Of a DNA stretch of 64,000 nucleotides, positions 1 through 9,149 are shown in pieces. The DNA comes from Bacillota bacterium. GTDB lineage: Bacteria > Bacillota > Clostridia > Lachnospirales > Lachnospiraceae. The stretch is from positions 62,001 through 126,000 of the forward strand of contig JAEZTJ010000062.1 of NCBI GenBank assembly GCA_023421505.1. The letters are read 5' to 3'. Both the position numbers and the translations under genes were made by a program. The notes under the pieces were generated by a model that was not told the origin of the DNA, did not search any database, and was given only the letters and a program-made list of their open reading frames with translations. Position 1 is the stretch's first letter; each line of letters begins with the position of its first letter.

Positions 1-137
1 GCATAAATAATTCTTGAAATTAAAGTCATATCTCCAAAAATTACTCTAACCAAATCAAAGCTGAAGAAACCGATCAATCCCCAATTAACAGCACCGATGA
101 CTACTAATATTAGTGCGATATAATCTAATGTCTTCAT
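1..137 (-). CDS. DUF378 family small membrane protein (partial, N-terminal 45 residues)
   Basis: The reverse strand from 137 reads MKTLDYIALILVVIGAVNWG and continues to the window edge. The Lys-Thr-Leu-Asp start followed by a hydrophobic helix with the GAxNWGLxGFFxFDLV pattern is typical of the DUF378 (YuzA-like) family, which are about 70-residue two-helix membrane proteins of unknown function. A strong AAGGAGG ribosome site lies at 144-150 upstream of the ATG. The C-terminal half is outside the window. Confidence 0.75.
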   Translation of the reverse strand, partial: MKTLDYIALILVVIGAVNWGLIGFFSFDLVRVIFGDMTLISRIIY

Positions 138-171
138 AGTGAACCTCCTTCATTCCATGTTAAATTAAAAG

Positions 172-218
172 CTCTTTATTATTTATTAAATTAATAAAAT
201 TTAATAAATAATAAAGAG
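172..218. repeat. Perfect 21-bp AT-only inverted repeat (hairpin)
   Basis: Positions 172-192 and 198-218 are exact reverse complements around a 5-base loop (AATAA). Apart from the outer CTC/GAG the stem is all A/T. It sits between the divergently read DUF378 and HlyD-like genes. It could be a cruciform-forming or operator element; it lacks the GC-rich stem of a normal terminator. Confidence 0.7.
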
Positions 219-317
219 AAAACTCTCTTTTATTAGAGTAACCATTAACAGAGTAATTATTCATGATTTATAGGAAAGATTAATCATTCCTTTTCTCATG
301 CAGGTGTAAAAAAAGGG

Positions 318-346
318 TTTAAAAATGAATTAAAAACAAGTATAAT
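318..346 (+). promoter_or_regulatory. Probable promoter for the HlyD-like gene
   Basis: TATAAT at 341-346 with a weak -35 (TTTAAA at 318-323) 17 nt upstream. The ribosome site AGGAGG at 365-370 and start codon follow. Confidence 0.4.
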
Positions 347-378
347 ATTATGGAATACCGAAATAGGAGGCAGAAAAC

Positions 379-1740
379 TTGAGTGAGCAAAGAAAAATAG
401 TAAAATTCAAAAGACGTAAAACGATAAATATTGGTGTCGTTGTTTTTTTAATTTTATTTTTATATATTGCAATCAATGTATTTATTTATTTTACCAAGGA
501 ACAGCTCTCCATATACGAGGTACAAGATGGAACAACGTTTGTAGATAACCGCTTCACAGCACTGATCTTAAGAGAAGAGGAGCTAATTAATTCAGAGAAA
601 GCCGGCTATATAGCGTATTATCAGAAGGATGGTGCGCGTGTAGCAAAGAACTCCTCAATTTATTCAATTAGCGACAATCAATTATATGAAGATAGTGACA
701 ATGAGAATGCAGTTATACTAACGAATAAAAGTAAGGCTGAGATAAAACGTGAAATCAATTCCTTTCAAAAATCCTTAACCAATTATAATTATAATGATGT
801 TTACGAATTTCAAGAGAACATACAGAGCATAGTAATTGATGCTAAGAACAACTCCTTAGTCAGAGATGGAAAATCAGTATCTGATGCAGCTGAAAAGTCC
901 CTTACCAGCGGTATTATTACTTATTATCAGGATGGCTATGAAGCAGTTACTCCTGATGAAGTTACTAAAAAAATGTTTGACAGTGATAAATATGAAAAAA
1001 TAAATCTTAGAACTTCGGACAAGATCTCTAAGGATACACCGATCTATAAAATGATTACCTCTGAGATATGGAAGCTTGTTATGCCCCTTAATAAAGAGCA
1101 GTATGCAAAGTTAAAGGAGAAGGAACGTATTACCTTTACTGTTCTTGAGGATGCTTCTGAAATGACAGCAACCCTATCTCTTGAGCATAAAGGAACAGAT
1201 TATTATGCTGTTCTTACCCTGGATAAAAAATTAGCGAATTATCTGGAAGAACGTTATCTTGACATAAAATTAGAGATTGATTCCACCAGAGGCTTAAAAA
1301 TACCATTGACTGCTTTAGTAGAAAAGGATTTTTATGAAGTACCTAAAGAGTACTTTACCTATGGTGGAAACAGTAAGGAAAAAGGTTTAAGTAAGGTTAT
1401 TTATAAAAAGGGTGAGACAAAATATGAATTTATTCAAACCGAAATCTATTATGAGGACGAGAAAAATTATTATATAGATGCACAGCTTTTTGATGCTGGT
1501 ACGACGATACAGGCTCCGGCAGACTCAAAAATTACAGATCAATATACTTTATCAAAAACGATAAAGTTAAAAGGAGTCTATAATGTCAATCAGGGTTATT
1601 CCATATTTAAGCGTGTTGAAATATTGACCCAGAATGAAGAATACTGTATTGTAAAGGACGATACTCCAAAAGGCTTGGCAGCATATGATCATATCGTACT
1701 TGATGGTAAAACAGCAATTAATCAGGAGATAATTTATTAG
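379..1740 (+). CDS. HlyD-like membrane-anchored protein
   Basis: The 453-residue product begins at a TTG codon with AGGAGG at 365-370. A Lys/Arg-rich N-terminus precedes a single transmembrane helix (about residues 16-37), and the rest is predicted outside the membrane with mixed beta and Lys/Glu-rich helical segments. Similar single-pass proteins annotated as HlyD-family periplasmic adaptor subunits sit immediately upstream of yggS-sepF in many Lachnospiraceae, which fits the position here. No partner ABC transporter is nearby, so a role in classical secretion is doubtful and a cell-envelope or division-linked role is an inference. It is apparently transcribed from its own promoter; 176 nt separate it from yggS. 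Confidence 0.65.
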   Translation: MSEQRKIVKFKRRKTINIGVVVFLILFLYIAINVFIYFTKEQLSIYEVQDGTTFVDNRFTALILREEELINSEKAGYIAYYQKDGARVAKNSSIYSISDNQLYEDSDNENAVILTNKSKAEIKREINSFQKSLTNYNYNDVYEFQENIQSIVIDAKNNSLVRDGKSVSDAAEKSLTSGIITYYQDGYEAVTPDEVTKKMFDSDKYEKINLRTSDKISKDTPIYKMITSEIWKLVMPLNKEQYAKLKEKERITFTVLEDASEMTATLSLEHKGTDYYAVLTLDKKLANYLEERYLDIKLEIDSTRGLKIPLTALVEKDFYEVPKEYFTYGGNSKEKGLSKVIYKKGETKYEFIQTEIYYEDEKNYYIDAQLFDAGTTIQAPADSKITDQYTLSKTIKLKGVYNVNQGYSIFKRVEILTQNEEYCIVKDDTPKGLAAYDHIVLDGKTAINQEIIY

Positions 1741-1916
1741 GATTACAATTTGTTAATGCAATAGTCTGAAATTGTATATAGTAAGGTTTTATAATAAATT
1801 ATTATGAATAGGGGATTGCGAAACTATATAATTTTACTAATTGTATAGGCATTAGATATATATTCTAACGCTCCTACTTATTTACTAACTATATGAGATT
1901 AGAGAGGGTAGATTAA

Positions 1917-2654
1917 ATGATGAAAGAGAATATTGCTGAAGTAGAACATAGAATACAAAATGCTTGTAACAGAGCCGGAAGAAAGCGATCTGAGGTTACA
2001 TTAATAGCTGTTAGTAAAACGAAGCCTAATGAGATGCTTGAAGAAGCTTATGAGCTTGGTATGAGACATTTCGGTGAAAATAAGGTTCAGGAGCTGGCTA
2101 AGAAATACGAGGATTTAAATAATAATTTCACGGATCAGGTAGCTTGGCACCTAATAGGTCATCTTCAGCGAAACAAAGTAAAATATATCATTGATAAAGC
2201 TGCTTTAATACATTCTGTCGATTCTCTAAAACTTGCAGAACAAATAGAAGAAGAAGCAGCAAAGAAAAATCTGATTAGTGATATTTTAATTGAAATAAAT
2301 ATTGCTGGTGAAGAAACCAAATTTGGTGTCAATGTAGAGGGGGTTCATTCGCTTCTAGATCAAATAAAACGTCTGCCACATGTCAGAGTAAGAGGACTTA
2401 TGACGATCGCTCCATATGTTGAGAATCCTGAAAATAATAGGAAGTATTTCAAAAAATTGCGAGAATTATATGTTGACATAAAAACAAAAAACGTTGATAA
2501 TGAAAGTAATGACAACAGCTTGTATACAGAATGTTTTGATATCCTTTCAATGGGTATGACGGGTGATTTTGAAGTCGCAATTGAGGAGGGTGCCACTATG
2601 GTTCGGATTGGGACAGGCATTTTCGGTGAACGTGATTACTCTAAAACAGTTTAG
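1917..2654 (+). CDS. yggS: YggS/YlmE-type PLP homeostasis protein
   Basis: A 245-residue single-domain alanine-racemase-fold protein of the YggS/PROSC family, which binds pyridoxal phosphate and controls PLP and amino-acid homeostasis in the cytoplasm. The PLP lysine lies in AVSKTKP (Lys34). HFGENKVQE, WHLIGHLQRNK and the C-terminal phosphate-binding SMGMTGDFEVAIEEG/VRIGTGIFG segments are all present. Two ATGs overlap at the start (1917 and 1920) behind AGAGAGGG. It is followed 23 nt later by sepF, the conserved Gram-positive ylm order downstream of ftsZ-type loci. Confidence 0.93.
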   Translation: MMKENIAEVEHRIQNACNRAGRKRSEVTLIAVSKTKPNEMLEEAYELGMRHFGENKVQELAKKYEDLNNNFTDQVAWHLIGHLQRNKVKYIIDKAALIHSVDSLKLAEQIEEEAAKKNLISDILIEINIAGEETKFGVNVEGVHSLLDQIKRLPHVRVRGLMTIAPYVENPENNRKYFKKLRELYVDIKTKNVDNESNDNSLYTECFDILSMGMTGDFEVAIEEGATMVRIGTGIFGERDYSKTV

Positions 2655-2677
2655 AAAATATAGATAGGAGAATAAAA

Positions 2678-3247
2678 ATGTCTAATATTTTTAAAAATTT
2701 TTTAAATTCCATGAAACTTACCGAAGATGACGATGAATATGAAGAGTATCTAAACGAAGAGAACGAAAAAGAAGCCAGAAAAGCCAAACGAGTAGAGAAA
2801 AAAGAAGCAAAGAACGTAAGATATGAGGAAGTTCCTAAGAGTCAGCCATTTGTAGCGCAGCAGACAGCAGCGAATGAAATTAAAAAAGAGAGGGTGACTA
2901 AAATGGAAAGAAGTACAACTGGTAAGGTTGTACCGATTCGTATGACACCGAAAGGCCTGGAAGTCTGCATTATGAAACCCACATCCTTTGAAGATTCTCA
3001 GGAAATCTGCGACATGCTGTTAACGGGTCGCGCAACAGTAATCAATCTGGAAGGCTTTGACGATAAATTGGCACAGCGTACTATGGATTTTATCTCAGGC
3101 TCTGTTTATGCGATCAATGGTAAATTACATCGAATTTCCAGCTGCATATTTATCGTGTCCCCTGATACGGTAGATATCTCCGGTGATTATCTTGACCTCA
3201 TTCAGGAAAGTGGCTTTGAGCCTCCGACCTTCCATTCAAAATTTTAG
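2678..3247 (+). CDS. sepF: Cell division protein SepF
   Basis: The 189-residue product has a charged, flexible N-terminus (Glu/Lys-rich, residues 15-75) and the SepF domain from about residue 85. The signature reads TPKGLEVCIMKPTSFEDSQ, then LLTGRATVINLEGFD and the DFISGSVYAINGKLHRIS segment that forms the FtsZ-binding sheet. SepF polymerises into rings and tethers FtsZ to the membrane through an N-terminal amphipathic helix (here MSNIFKNFLNSMKL). AGGAG precedes the ATG. It is 23 nt after yggS and almost touches the ylmH-like gene. Confidence 0.93.
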   Translation: MSNIFKNFLNSMKLTEDDDEYEEYLNEENEKEARKAKRVEKKEAKNVRYEEVPKSQPFVAQQTAANEIKKERVTKMERSTTGKVVPIRMTPKGLEVCIMKPTSFEDSQEICDMLLTGRATVINLEGFDDKLAQRTMDFISGSVYAINGKLHRISSCIFIVSPDTVDISGDYLDLIQESGFEPPTFHSKF

Positions 3248-3251
3248 GTAT

Positions 3252-4025
3252 ATGATGAATCAGGATAAGGAAGAACAAATTCTTAAAAGAAGATTACTCG
3301 ATTTGGCAAATACAGCATATAGAAGAGGGATATGTATCTTTTCTGATTTTTTAAATCTTAACGAGCAGAACATATTTTACAGCCTCAAAAATGATATACC
3401 AAGGATAAAGTATTTTGCTTACGGAGGATTTTCTGATGCCGAAAGGAAAGTACTTTGTTTTTGTGGAAATGATAATATTACAGAGGATATGAATATGGAA
3501 TATCCAATTGCCTGCATTAAGGTAGTGCCGATCAATCAGAAATTTAGTGATAGCCTAAATCACCGTGATTTCTTGGGGGCAGTGCTTAATTTGGGTCTTG
3601 ACCGAAGTAAAATTGGTGATATCCTAATCAATGAAAACGAAGGGTATTTATTTGTCCATATGCAAATAAGTGAATTCATTACAGATCAGTTGATTAAGGT
3701 AAAGCATACCAATGTAAATTGTAAGCAGATTGAGTGTGAGGATTTTCATTACGAACCGAAATTTGCAGAGATAACAGGAACGGTTTCCTCAGTGAGGCTT
3801 GATAGTATCCTGTCGGTAGCCTTTCACAGCTCAAGAAGCAGCTTAACCGGCTTGATTGAAGGTGGTAAGGTATCGGTGGGCGGTAAAATAATTATGTCCA
3901 ATAGTTATACACTAAAAGAAAATGATGTTATTTCTGTCCGCGGTTATGGAAAATTTATTTTCGTCGGTACCTCATATCAGACGAAAAAAGGCCGGTACTC
4001 AGTTAAAGTATTGTTGTACACATAA
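3252..4025 (+). CDS. ylmH: YlmH-like S4-domain RNA-binding protein
   Basis: The 257-residue product carries an N-terminal YlmH domain (FLNLNEQNIFYSL, YFAYGGFSDAERKVLCF) and a C-terminal S4 RNA-binding domain (about residues 160-235) with VRLDSILSVAFHSSRS and GGKVSVGGKI. YlmH proteins act on stalled ribosome complexes and are classically linked to division genes. The frame is open back to 3183 inside sepF; I chose the tandem ATG at 3252/3255 because it directly follows the sepF stop and the upstream residues are an overlap artefact. Its ribosome site is weak, suggesting coupling to sepF. Confidence 0.85.
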   Translation: MMNQDKEEQILKRRLLDLANTAYRRGICIFSDFLNLNEQNIFYSLKNDIPRIKYFAYGGFSDAERKVLCFCGNDNITEDMNMEYPIACIKVVPINQKFSDSLNHRDFLGAVLNLGLDRSKIGDILINENEGYLFVHMQISEFITDQLIKVKHTNVNCKQIECEDFHYEPKFAEITGTVSSVRLDSILSVAFHSSRSSLTGLIEGGKVSVGGKIIMSNSYTLKENDVISVRGYGKFIFVGTSYQTKKGRYSVKVLLYT

Positions 4026-4149
4026 TCATACATGGTTGATCAATTCGGACAAATGCCATAATTGTAGTAATAGAACATGAAACAGAATTTATTTCACAGG
4101 ATAGATAAATAGATAAGGAGGATGGCATAACCTGTCTAGAAAATTCGAT

Positions 4150-5256
4150 ATGGTTATGCATTTTTTTATGAATAGTACATTGATGATCAATTATGAGAAT
4201 AAGCCCGCTTATGAAATTAATTATGAGCCTGATTTTAGCAAATTATCAGGAGCTTTAACGGCTTTGGGCATGAAGAATAGACGGTTAATGATAATAACTG
4301 AAAGTAATGTCGGCAAGTTGTATTTAGAGGAATTAAAACAGGCTCTTGCTTCGGTTTCAAATTCTATATATGATTATACCTTTCCCGCTGGAGAGGCGAG
4401 CAAGAATTTAGATACCGTTAGTAAGTGTTATGAACAACTGATACTGTCAGGCTTTGATCGTAACGATGTTCTGATTGCTTTAGGAGGAGGGGTAGTGGGT
4501 GATTTAACCGGCTTTGTAGCTGCTACTTATCTTAGAGGAATCCGATTTATTCAAGTACCTACCTCCTTACTTTCAATGGTGGACTCCAGTATAGGTGGGA
4601 AAACAGGAGTGGATTTTAAAGCATATAAGAATATGGTTGGAGCATTTCATCAGCCCAAGCAGGTGTATATGAATTTGAATACTCTGAAATCTCTTCCTAA
4701 CAGGGAGTATCTGTCGGGAATGGGTGAGATTATTAAACATGGTTTGATTAAAAATTACGATTATTTTAACTGGCTTAAGCAGAATGATAAGGGTATTATC
4801 AATAAAGATTATGAGATATTAAAGGAAATGATTTTACAAAGTAATATAATTAAAAAGATGGTAGTTGAAGCGGATCCGAAGGAGCAGGGAGATCGTGCTC
4901 TTTTGAATTTTGGTCATACAATCGGCCATTCGGTGGAGAAATTAATGGATTTTAAGCTGCTGCATGGAGAATGTGTTTCTCTGGGTATGGCGGCAGCCTC
5001 TTATCTTTCCATGAAGAGAGGCTTCTTATCTGCTAGTGATTACGAGGGGATTTTAAAAACTATTCAATTGTATCAGCAGCCGATCAAAGTCAAAGGCTTA
5101 GCTGCTAAGAATATATATGAAGTAACGAAGTTAGATAAGAAGATGGATTCTAATAAAATTAAGTTTATATTACTTGAAAAAATGGGACATGCCATGATTG
5201 ACCCCACAGTAACGGAAGAGGAAATGCTTGATGCAATTGGAGCAATACTGGATTAA
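4150..5256 (+). CDS. aroB: 3-dehydroquinate synthase
   Basis: The 368-residue product makes 3-dehydroquinate from DAHP, step two of the shikimate pathway. Family motifs are complete: the NAD-binding LGGGVVGDLTGFVAATYLRG, QVPTSLLSMVDSSIGGKTGVD, EYLSGMGEIIKHGLI, and the zinc ligands in NFGHTIGHSVEKL and LHGECVSLGM. No good ribosome site sits in front of the ATG at 4150. A strong AAGGAGG lies at 4115-4121, 28 nt upstream, fused to a two-codon ATG-GCA-TAA, so the true start is uncertain. It occupies the slot between ylmH and lspA where divIVA is often found in related genomes. Confidence 0.92.
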   Translation: MVMHFFMNSTLMINYENKPAYEINYEPDFSKLSGALTALGMKNRRLMIITESNVGKLYLEELKQALASVSNSIYDYTFPAGEASKNLDTVSKCYEQLILSGFDRNDVLIALGGGVVGDLTGFVAATYLRGIRFIQVPTSLLSMVDSSIGGKTGVDFKAYKNMVGAFHQPKQVYMNLNTLKSLPNREYLSGMGEIIKHGLIKNYDYFNWLKQNDKGIINKDYEILKEMILQSNIIKKMVVEADPKEQGDRALLNFGHTIGHSVEKLMDFKLLHGECVSLGMAAASYLSMKRGFLSASDYEGILKTIQLYQQPIKVKGLAAKNIYEVTKLDKKMDSNKIKFILLEKMGHAMIDPTVTEEEMLDAIGAILD

Positions 5257-5328
5257 TATTACAGTTAATAAAGTTGTATTTATTATATTTTTAGCGCAAA
5301 TTACTACACAAGAATAATCGGAGGAGCT

Positions 5329-5937
5329 ATGAAAGAACGTATTAAGCATTTTATATTATTAATTATCCTTATTGCTATCGATCAAGGATCAAAGTACTGG
5401 GTTAGAACTGTTTTAATCAATAAGGAGAAGATTGATATTATTCCTGATGTATTAAATCTTCAATATAGTGTTAATACCGGTGCTGTATGGGGGATTTTCA
5501 GCGGTAAGGTGGATTTTTTGAAAATATTGACGCTCATCATGCTGGCGGCACTTCTGTTTCTATACTTTAAGATACCAGAAGGTAAAAAATATAAAGTATT
5601 AAAACTGCTTGCTGTTTTTATTATTGCAGGAGCAATCGGTAACTTGATTGACCGTTTTTATCTTGGACATGTAGTAGATTTTATTTACTTTGAAATAATC
5701 AACTTCCCTTTGTTTAATTTTGCAGACTGTTGTTTAACTGTATCTTCCATATTGCTCTTTATTCTTGCTTTATTCTACTATAAGGAAGAAGATTTCGTAT
5801 TTCTTAATAATCTGTTTCGTGGGAAAAAGACTTTAGGGGCTGGTTCTGTGAAGGATAGCAATGATCAAAAACCCCTGGAGGACAGTGTAGAGGGTACTAA
5901 AGAAGATATTCAAAGGGATAGTACAGAGGATAAATAA
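5329..5937 (+). CDS. lspA: Lipoprotein signal peptidase II
   Basis: The 202-residue product has four transmembrane helices and the LspA motifs: IDQGSKYWV, VNTGAVWGIFSG, GAIGNLIDRFYLGHVVDFI and NFPLFNFADCCLT. The two catalytic aspartates are those in NLIDR and FNFAD. It cleaves prolipoprotein signal peptides at the lipobox in the cytoplasmic membrane. A hydrophilic Glu/Lys/Asp tail of about 45 residues follows helix 4, longer than the usual 150-170 residue enzyme. GGAGG precedes the ATG. It is followed by a micro-ORF and rluD. Confidence 0.93.
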   Translation: MKERIKHFILLIILIAIDQGSKYWVRTVLINKEKIDIIPDVLNLQYSVNTGAVWGIFSGKVDFLKILTLIMLAALLFLYFKIPEGKKYKVLKLLAVFIIAGAIGNLIDRFYLGHVVDFIYFEIINFPLFNFADCCLTVSSILLFILALFYYKEEDFVFLNNLFRGKKTLGAGSVKDSNDQKPLEDSVEGTKEDIQRDSTEDK

Positions 5938-5945
5938 AGAGGATA

Positions 5946-6056
5946 ATGAGCAATGCAAAGAGAATTTTAGAAGTTAGTATAGCTGATTATACAAAAGAAG
6001 ATGCATTGGGAAATTTAGAATATTACATGAAAGCGACTAAATTTGATAATATTTAG
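5946..6056 (+). CDS. Small ORF of unknown function (36 aa)
   Basis: An ATG nine bases after the lspA stop, with AGAGG just upstream, opens a 36-codon frame starting MSNAKRILEVSIADYTKEDA. Codon use looks coding-like (Lys/Glu/Asp-rich). It may be a genuine microprotein or the stub of a longer gene whose rest has decayed in the roughly 200 nt before rluD. No family is recognised. Confidence 0.3.
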   Translation: MSNAKRILEVSIADYTKEDALGNLEYYMKATKFDNI

Positions 6057-6256
6057 GGTTTAGGAACAAGAAGATAAAGATAATAAAAGCTTAATACGGA
6101 TAGATCAATAAGGAAAAACATTTGACTTTAAATGGACTAGAATAGTTTTGATTTTTAAGAAAATAATTATGTTAAGCATATATAGCACCATTTATAGTTT
6201 TTATTAAGCTGTTATTGAAATTTGCATAATTATCTGGAAAGGAAGCATAAAATTCC

Positions 6257-7243
6257 ATGTTGGAGGAATTACTTGAATTTAGCGAATCAGAGGCAGAAGA
6301 GCTGGAATTTGAAGCGCAGGAGAATAGCTTAGAATTTAAGGTTACATTGGAATACAATGGTGTTCGAATAGATAAATATCTCTCTGAAGTTCAGACAGAG
6401 CTCTCAAGAAGCTACCTTCAGAAGCTCATTGAAGATAACAGCATTCTAATGGATAATAATAGTGTTAAGTCGAATACAAAAGTAAAGGTAGGTTCTATCA
6501 TAACAATACAGCTTCCTGAACTGAAAGAAACTGAAATTATACCTGAGGCTATTCCTCTTGATATTTTATACGAGGATAAGGATATTATTATCATAAATAA
6601 ACAAAAAGGTCTGGTTGTGCATCCTGCTGCAGGTCACAGTTCAGGAACGCTGGTAAACGCCTTACTCTATCATTGCTGCAGAGAATTATCTGGTATTAAC
6701 GGGGTTCTTCGTCCTGGAATTGTACACAGAATTGATCGTGATACAACCGGAGTTATGGTTGCCTGTAAGAATGATAAAGCACATCAATGGATTGCTGATC
6801 AGTTAAAAGTACATTCCATTACCAGAAGATATCAGGCGATTGTATATCATGCATTTAAAGAGGATAATGGCAGAGTGGAAGCTCCAATTGGAAGAGATCC
6901 CAAGGATCGTAAAAAGATGGCTGTTAATCATAAAAATGGTAAGCCTGCTGCAACAAATTATAAAGTAATAGAAAATTTGCAGAATCAATTTGCGTGGATT
7001 GAGTGTTCCCTGGAGACCGGTAGAACACATCAAATTAGAGTTCATATGGCAAGTGTTCATCACCCGCTGATAGGAGATACTGTTTATGGACCGAATAAGG
7101 ACCCTTTTCACCTGGAGGGACAGGCCTTGCATGCAGGTGTCTTGGGCTTTATCCATCCGACTTCAAAGGAATATGTTGAATTTCAAGCTCCGCTTCCTGA
7201 TTATTTTAACAGGCTATTGGAGAAATTAAGACATAAGGGGTAA
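6257..7243 (+). CDS. rluD: RluA/RluD-family ribosomal pseudouridine synthase
   Basis: The 328-residue product has an N-terminal S4 domain (RIDKYLSEVQTELSRSYLQK, residues 35-95) and the RluA catalytic domain. The catalytic aspartate lies in IVHRIDRDTTGVMV, followed by RRYQAIV and GRTHQIRVHMASVHHPLIGD. It isomerises uridines in large-subunit rRNA. An unusually acidic stretch (Glu/Ser/Leu, residues 1-28) precedes the S4 domain. AAAGGAAG lies upstream of the ATG. Only six bases separate its stop from the next gene. Confidence 0.9.
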   Translation: MLEELLEFSESEAEELEFEAQENSLEFKVTLEYNGVRIDKYLSEVQTELSRSYLQKLIEDNSILMDNNSVKSNTKVKVGSIITIQLPELKETEIIPEAIPLDILYEDKDIIIINKQKGLVVHPAAGHSSGTLVNALLYHCCRELSGINGVLRPGIVHRIDRDTTGVMVACKNDKAHQWIADQLKVHSITRRYQAIVYHAFKEDNGRVEAPIGRDPKDRKKMAVNHKNGKPAATNYKVIENLQNQFAWIECSLETGRTHQIRVHMASVHHPLIGDTVYGPNKDPFHLEGQALHAGVLGFIHPTSKEYVEFQAPLPDYFNRLLEKLRHKG

Positions 7244-7249
7244 CTTATA

Positions 7250-8542
7250 TTGAAAAGAAAAGCGATTGATGATTTAATTAAGTGGAAAGCATTAAAAAAT
7301 AAAATACCGATTATTCTGACTGGTGCGAAAGGCGTGGGTAAAACATATCTTGCATATGATTTTTCCAAGGCCTTTTTTGAACATATTTATTATATGAATT
7401 TAGAACGAGAGCCATTATTATGGAATTTATTTGTACCAGCTGATCCGGTGAAAACGAATCAACAGCTTGCCGAGCATTTTCATCTAAAGCAAGGTGAAAT
7501 TAATCTCTCTAAAATACTTATTCTGGATGAAATCAGTAGCTGTACGGCCGCCCTACAGCTACTGGATACAATACATATATATAAAAGCTTCGATTATATC
7601 ATTGCTATTTCGAGCAAACCTATCCCTTATGAATATCAAAAGAATAAGCTTATCTTACCGATCTACCCACTTGAATTTGATGAATTTTTAAGAGCAATCG
7701 GGAGTGACTGGTATATTGAACTTATACAGACTCATTTTAATAGTAATACAAAAATACCTGAAATTGTACATAAAGAGCTGTTGGAGCTAAATCAACTATA
7801 CTTACAGATAGGAGGTATGCCGGGAGCTATTAATGAATATCAGAATTTGAACTCGGTTTTAAATATCGCAGAGCAGCATAACCTTTTGATTGGGTCTTAT
7901 CATGATTATATTAAACTGCTACATGCAGATAGTGAAGCTTTAAAGATGAATCAGGTGTATGACAGTATCATGCTTCAACTCATAAAAGAAAACAGAAAAT
8001 TTCAATATAAATTAGTCAGAAAAGGTACAACTCATACAATGTATAAAGAGGCAATAAACAAGCTGACTGAATTAAACTATGCCATTAAATGCAACCGTAT
8101 CAGCAACGCACAACTGCTGATGTCTATGGAAGAATTAGAACAAACAGATGCTTCAGGAGAGGATACTGAAACCTATTTTAAGCTGTATCTTCAGGATGCG
8201 GGTATACTATACACTAAAATAGCAGAACAATTCGGAGATATCTTTTATCATAATCAAAAAGTAGCCGTGTTGGAAAACTTTGTTGCACAAGCACTACAGG
8301 CTAAGAATTACTTGTTTGGTTTCTGGGAATCTGACTCTATGGCAAAAATAGATTTTATATTGTATAAAGATAAGGATATCATCCCAATTGAAATCTTTGA
8401 AAATACAAATACAAGATCAAAGAGTATCAGTGTATTAAAGCAAAAGTGTGATTTTAATTATGCGATAAAAATATCCACCAGAAATTTTGAATTTTCTAAT
8501 CAAATAAAATACGTACCATATTATGCTGTATTCTGCATATAA
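7250..8542 (+). CDS. DUF4143-type AAA ATPase
   Basis: The 430-residue product starts with TTG (AAGGGG upstream at 7234-7240). Walker A is GAKGVGKT at residues 25-32 and Walker B is LILDEISS near residue 92. The C-terminal part (VLENFVAQAL, a Lys-Ile-Asp-Phe-Ile segment, then IIPIEIF) matches the PD-(D/E)xK-like DUF4143 region found in archaeal-type ATPases of unknown function. The nuclease-like motif reads IEIF rather than IEVK, so the catalytic lysine appears to be lost. It is probably cotranscribed with rluD. Its molecular role is unknown. Confidence 0.75.
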   Translation: MKRKAIDDLIKWKALKNKIPIILTGAKGVGKTYLAYDFSKAFFEHIYYMNLEREPLLWNLFVPADPVKTNQQLAEHFHLKQGEINLSKILILDEISSCTAALQLLDTIHIYKSFDYIIAISSKPIPYEYQKNKLILPIYPLEFDEFLRAIGSDWYIELIQTHFNSNTKIPEIVHKELLELNQLYLQIGGMPGAINEYQNLNSVLNIAEQHNLLIGSYHDYIKLLHADSEALKMNQVYDSIMLQLIKENRKFQYKLVRKGTTHTMYKEAINKLTELNYAIKCNRISNAQLLMSMEELEQTDASGEDTETYFKLYLQDAGILYTKIAEQFGDIFYHNQKVAVLENFVAQALQAKNYLFGFWESDSMAKIDFILYKDKDIIPIEIFENTNTRSKSISVLKQKCDFNYAIKISTRNFEFSNQIKYVPYYAVFCI

Positions 8543-8867
8543 ATTCTTGATTGATGTCGGAGGAAGATAAGCGAGCAAAGAAGTGGCAACAAATTTGATA
8601 TCGCAACATGCATCGCTTGGATGACAGTTGCTCATCAAATCATGTTCTACATCACTTTACTATAAGTAGCGTTTATGCAAAATGACGAAGCTATATTATC
8701 CGAGGGGCTTTTGACACTCTACATAAGAATAATAAAATAAAAAATTCAACACAAGCGTATTTTATTAATAATTTTAATTTATGGAATGCAGGTTGTTTTT
8801 TTTTTGAAACGAATAGAGTTTGAAGTGCTTTTTTATATTGGTTTTTCGGATATTATAAAGAAAATGG

Positions 8868-8952
8868 TTGACAAATATATTCTATTAATATAGTATAAAT
8901 AGTACAGATTGCGGTCTACCAGTGTAGATATCTGAAAACGATACCCAGGTAT
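8868..8952 (+). promoter_or_regulatory. Promoter with two downstream dyads (candidate BlaI-type operators)
   Basis: TTGACA at 8868-8873 and TAGTAT at 8891-8896 are spaced by 17 nt. Just downstream of the expected start site lie two dyads: TCTAC-N4-GTAGA at 8915-8928 and ATACC-N2-GGTAT at 8941-8952. BlaI/MecI repressors bind dyads of the TACA/TGTA type close to the start site, so these are plausible autoregulatory sites for the 9150 gene. The rest of the 607-nt gap 8543-9149 shows no gene; a partial repeat with 58.3 kb is noted separately. Confidence 0.45.
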
Positions 8953-9149
8953 TTTGTTCTACATCAGTAATTGCCTGATTTTACTATAGATTAACAATAT
9001 GTAATTATTTTACATGTTTTTAAATAAATTAAGCTTTTAATGAATGTAACATGAATTGGAATATTATGTCTTGAAGTTATTGGGGTTTGATAGCTTCCGG
9101 ATTTTAATTCTATATATGTAGAAAACAATATACTAAAGGGGTGTAAAGC

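Noticed and set aside
3183..3251. YlmH start at 3183 inside sepF
   Set aside because: The extra 23 residues are an out-of-frame read of the sepF C-terminus with no ribosome site; ATG 3252 follows the sepF stop.
7494..7691. Second-frame ORF inside the DUF4143 ATPase gene
   Set aside because: Shadow ORF without ribosome site; the ATPase frame carries recognisable motifs.
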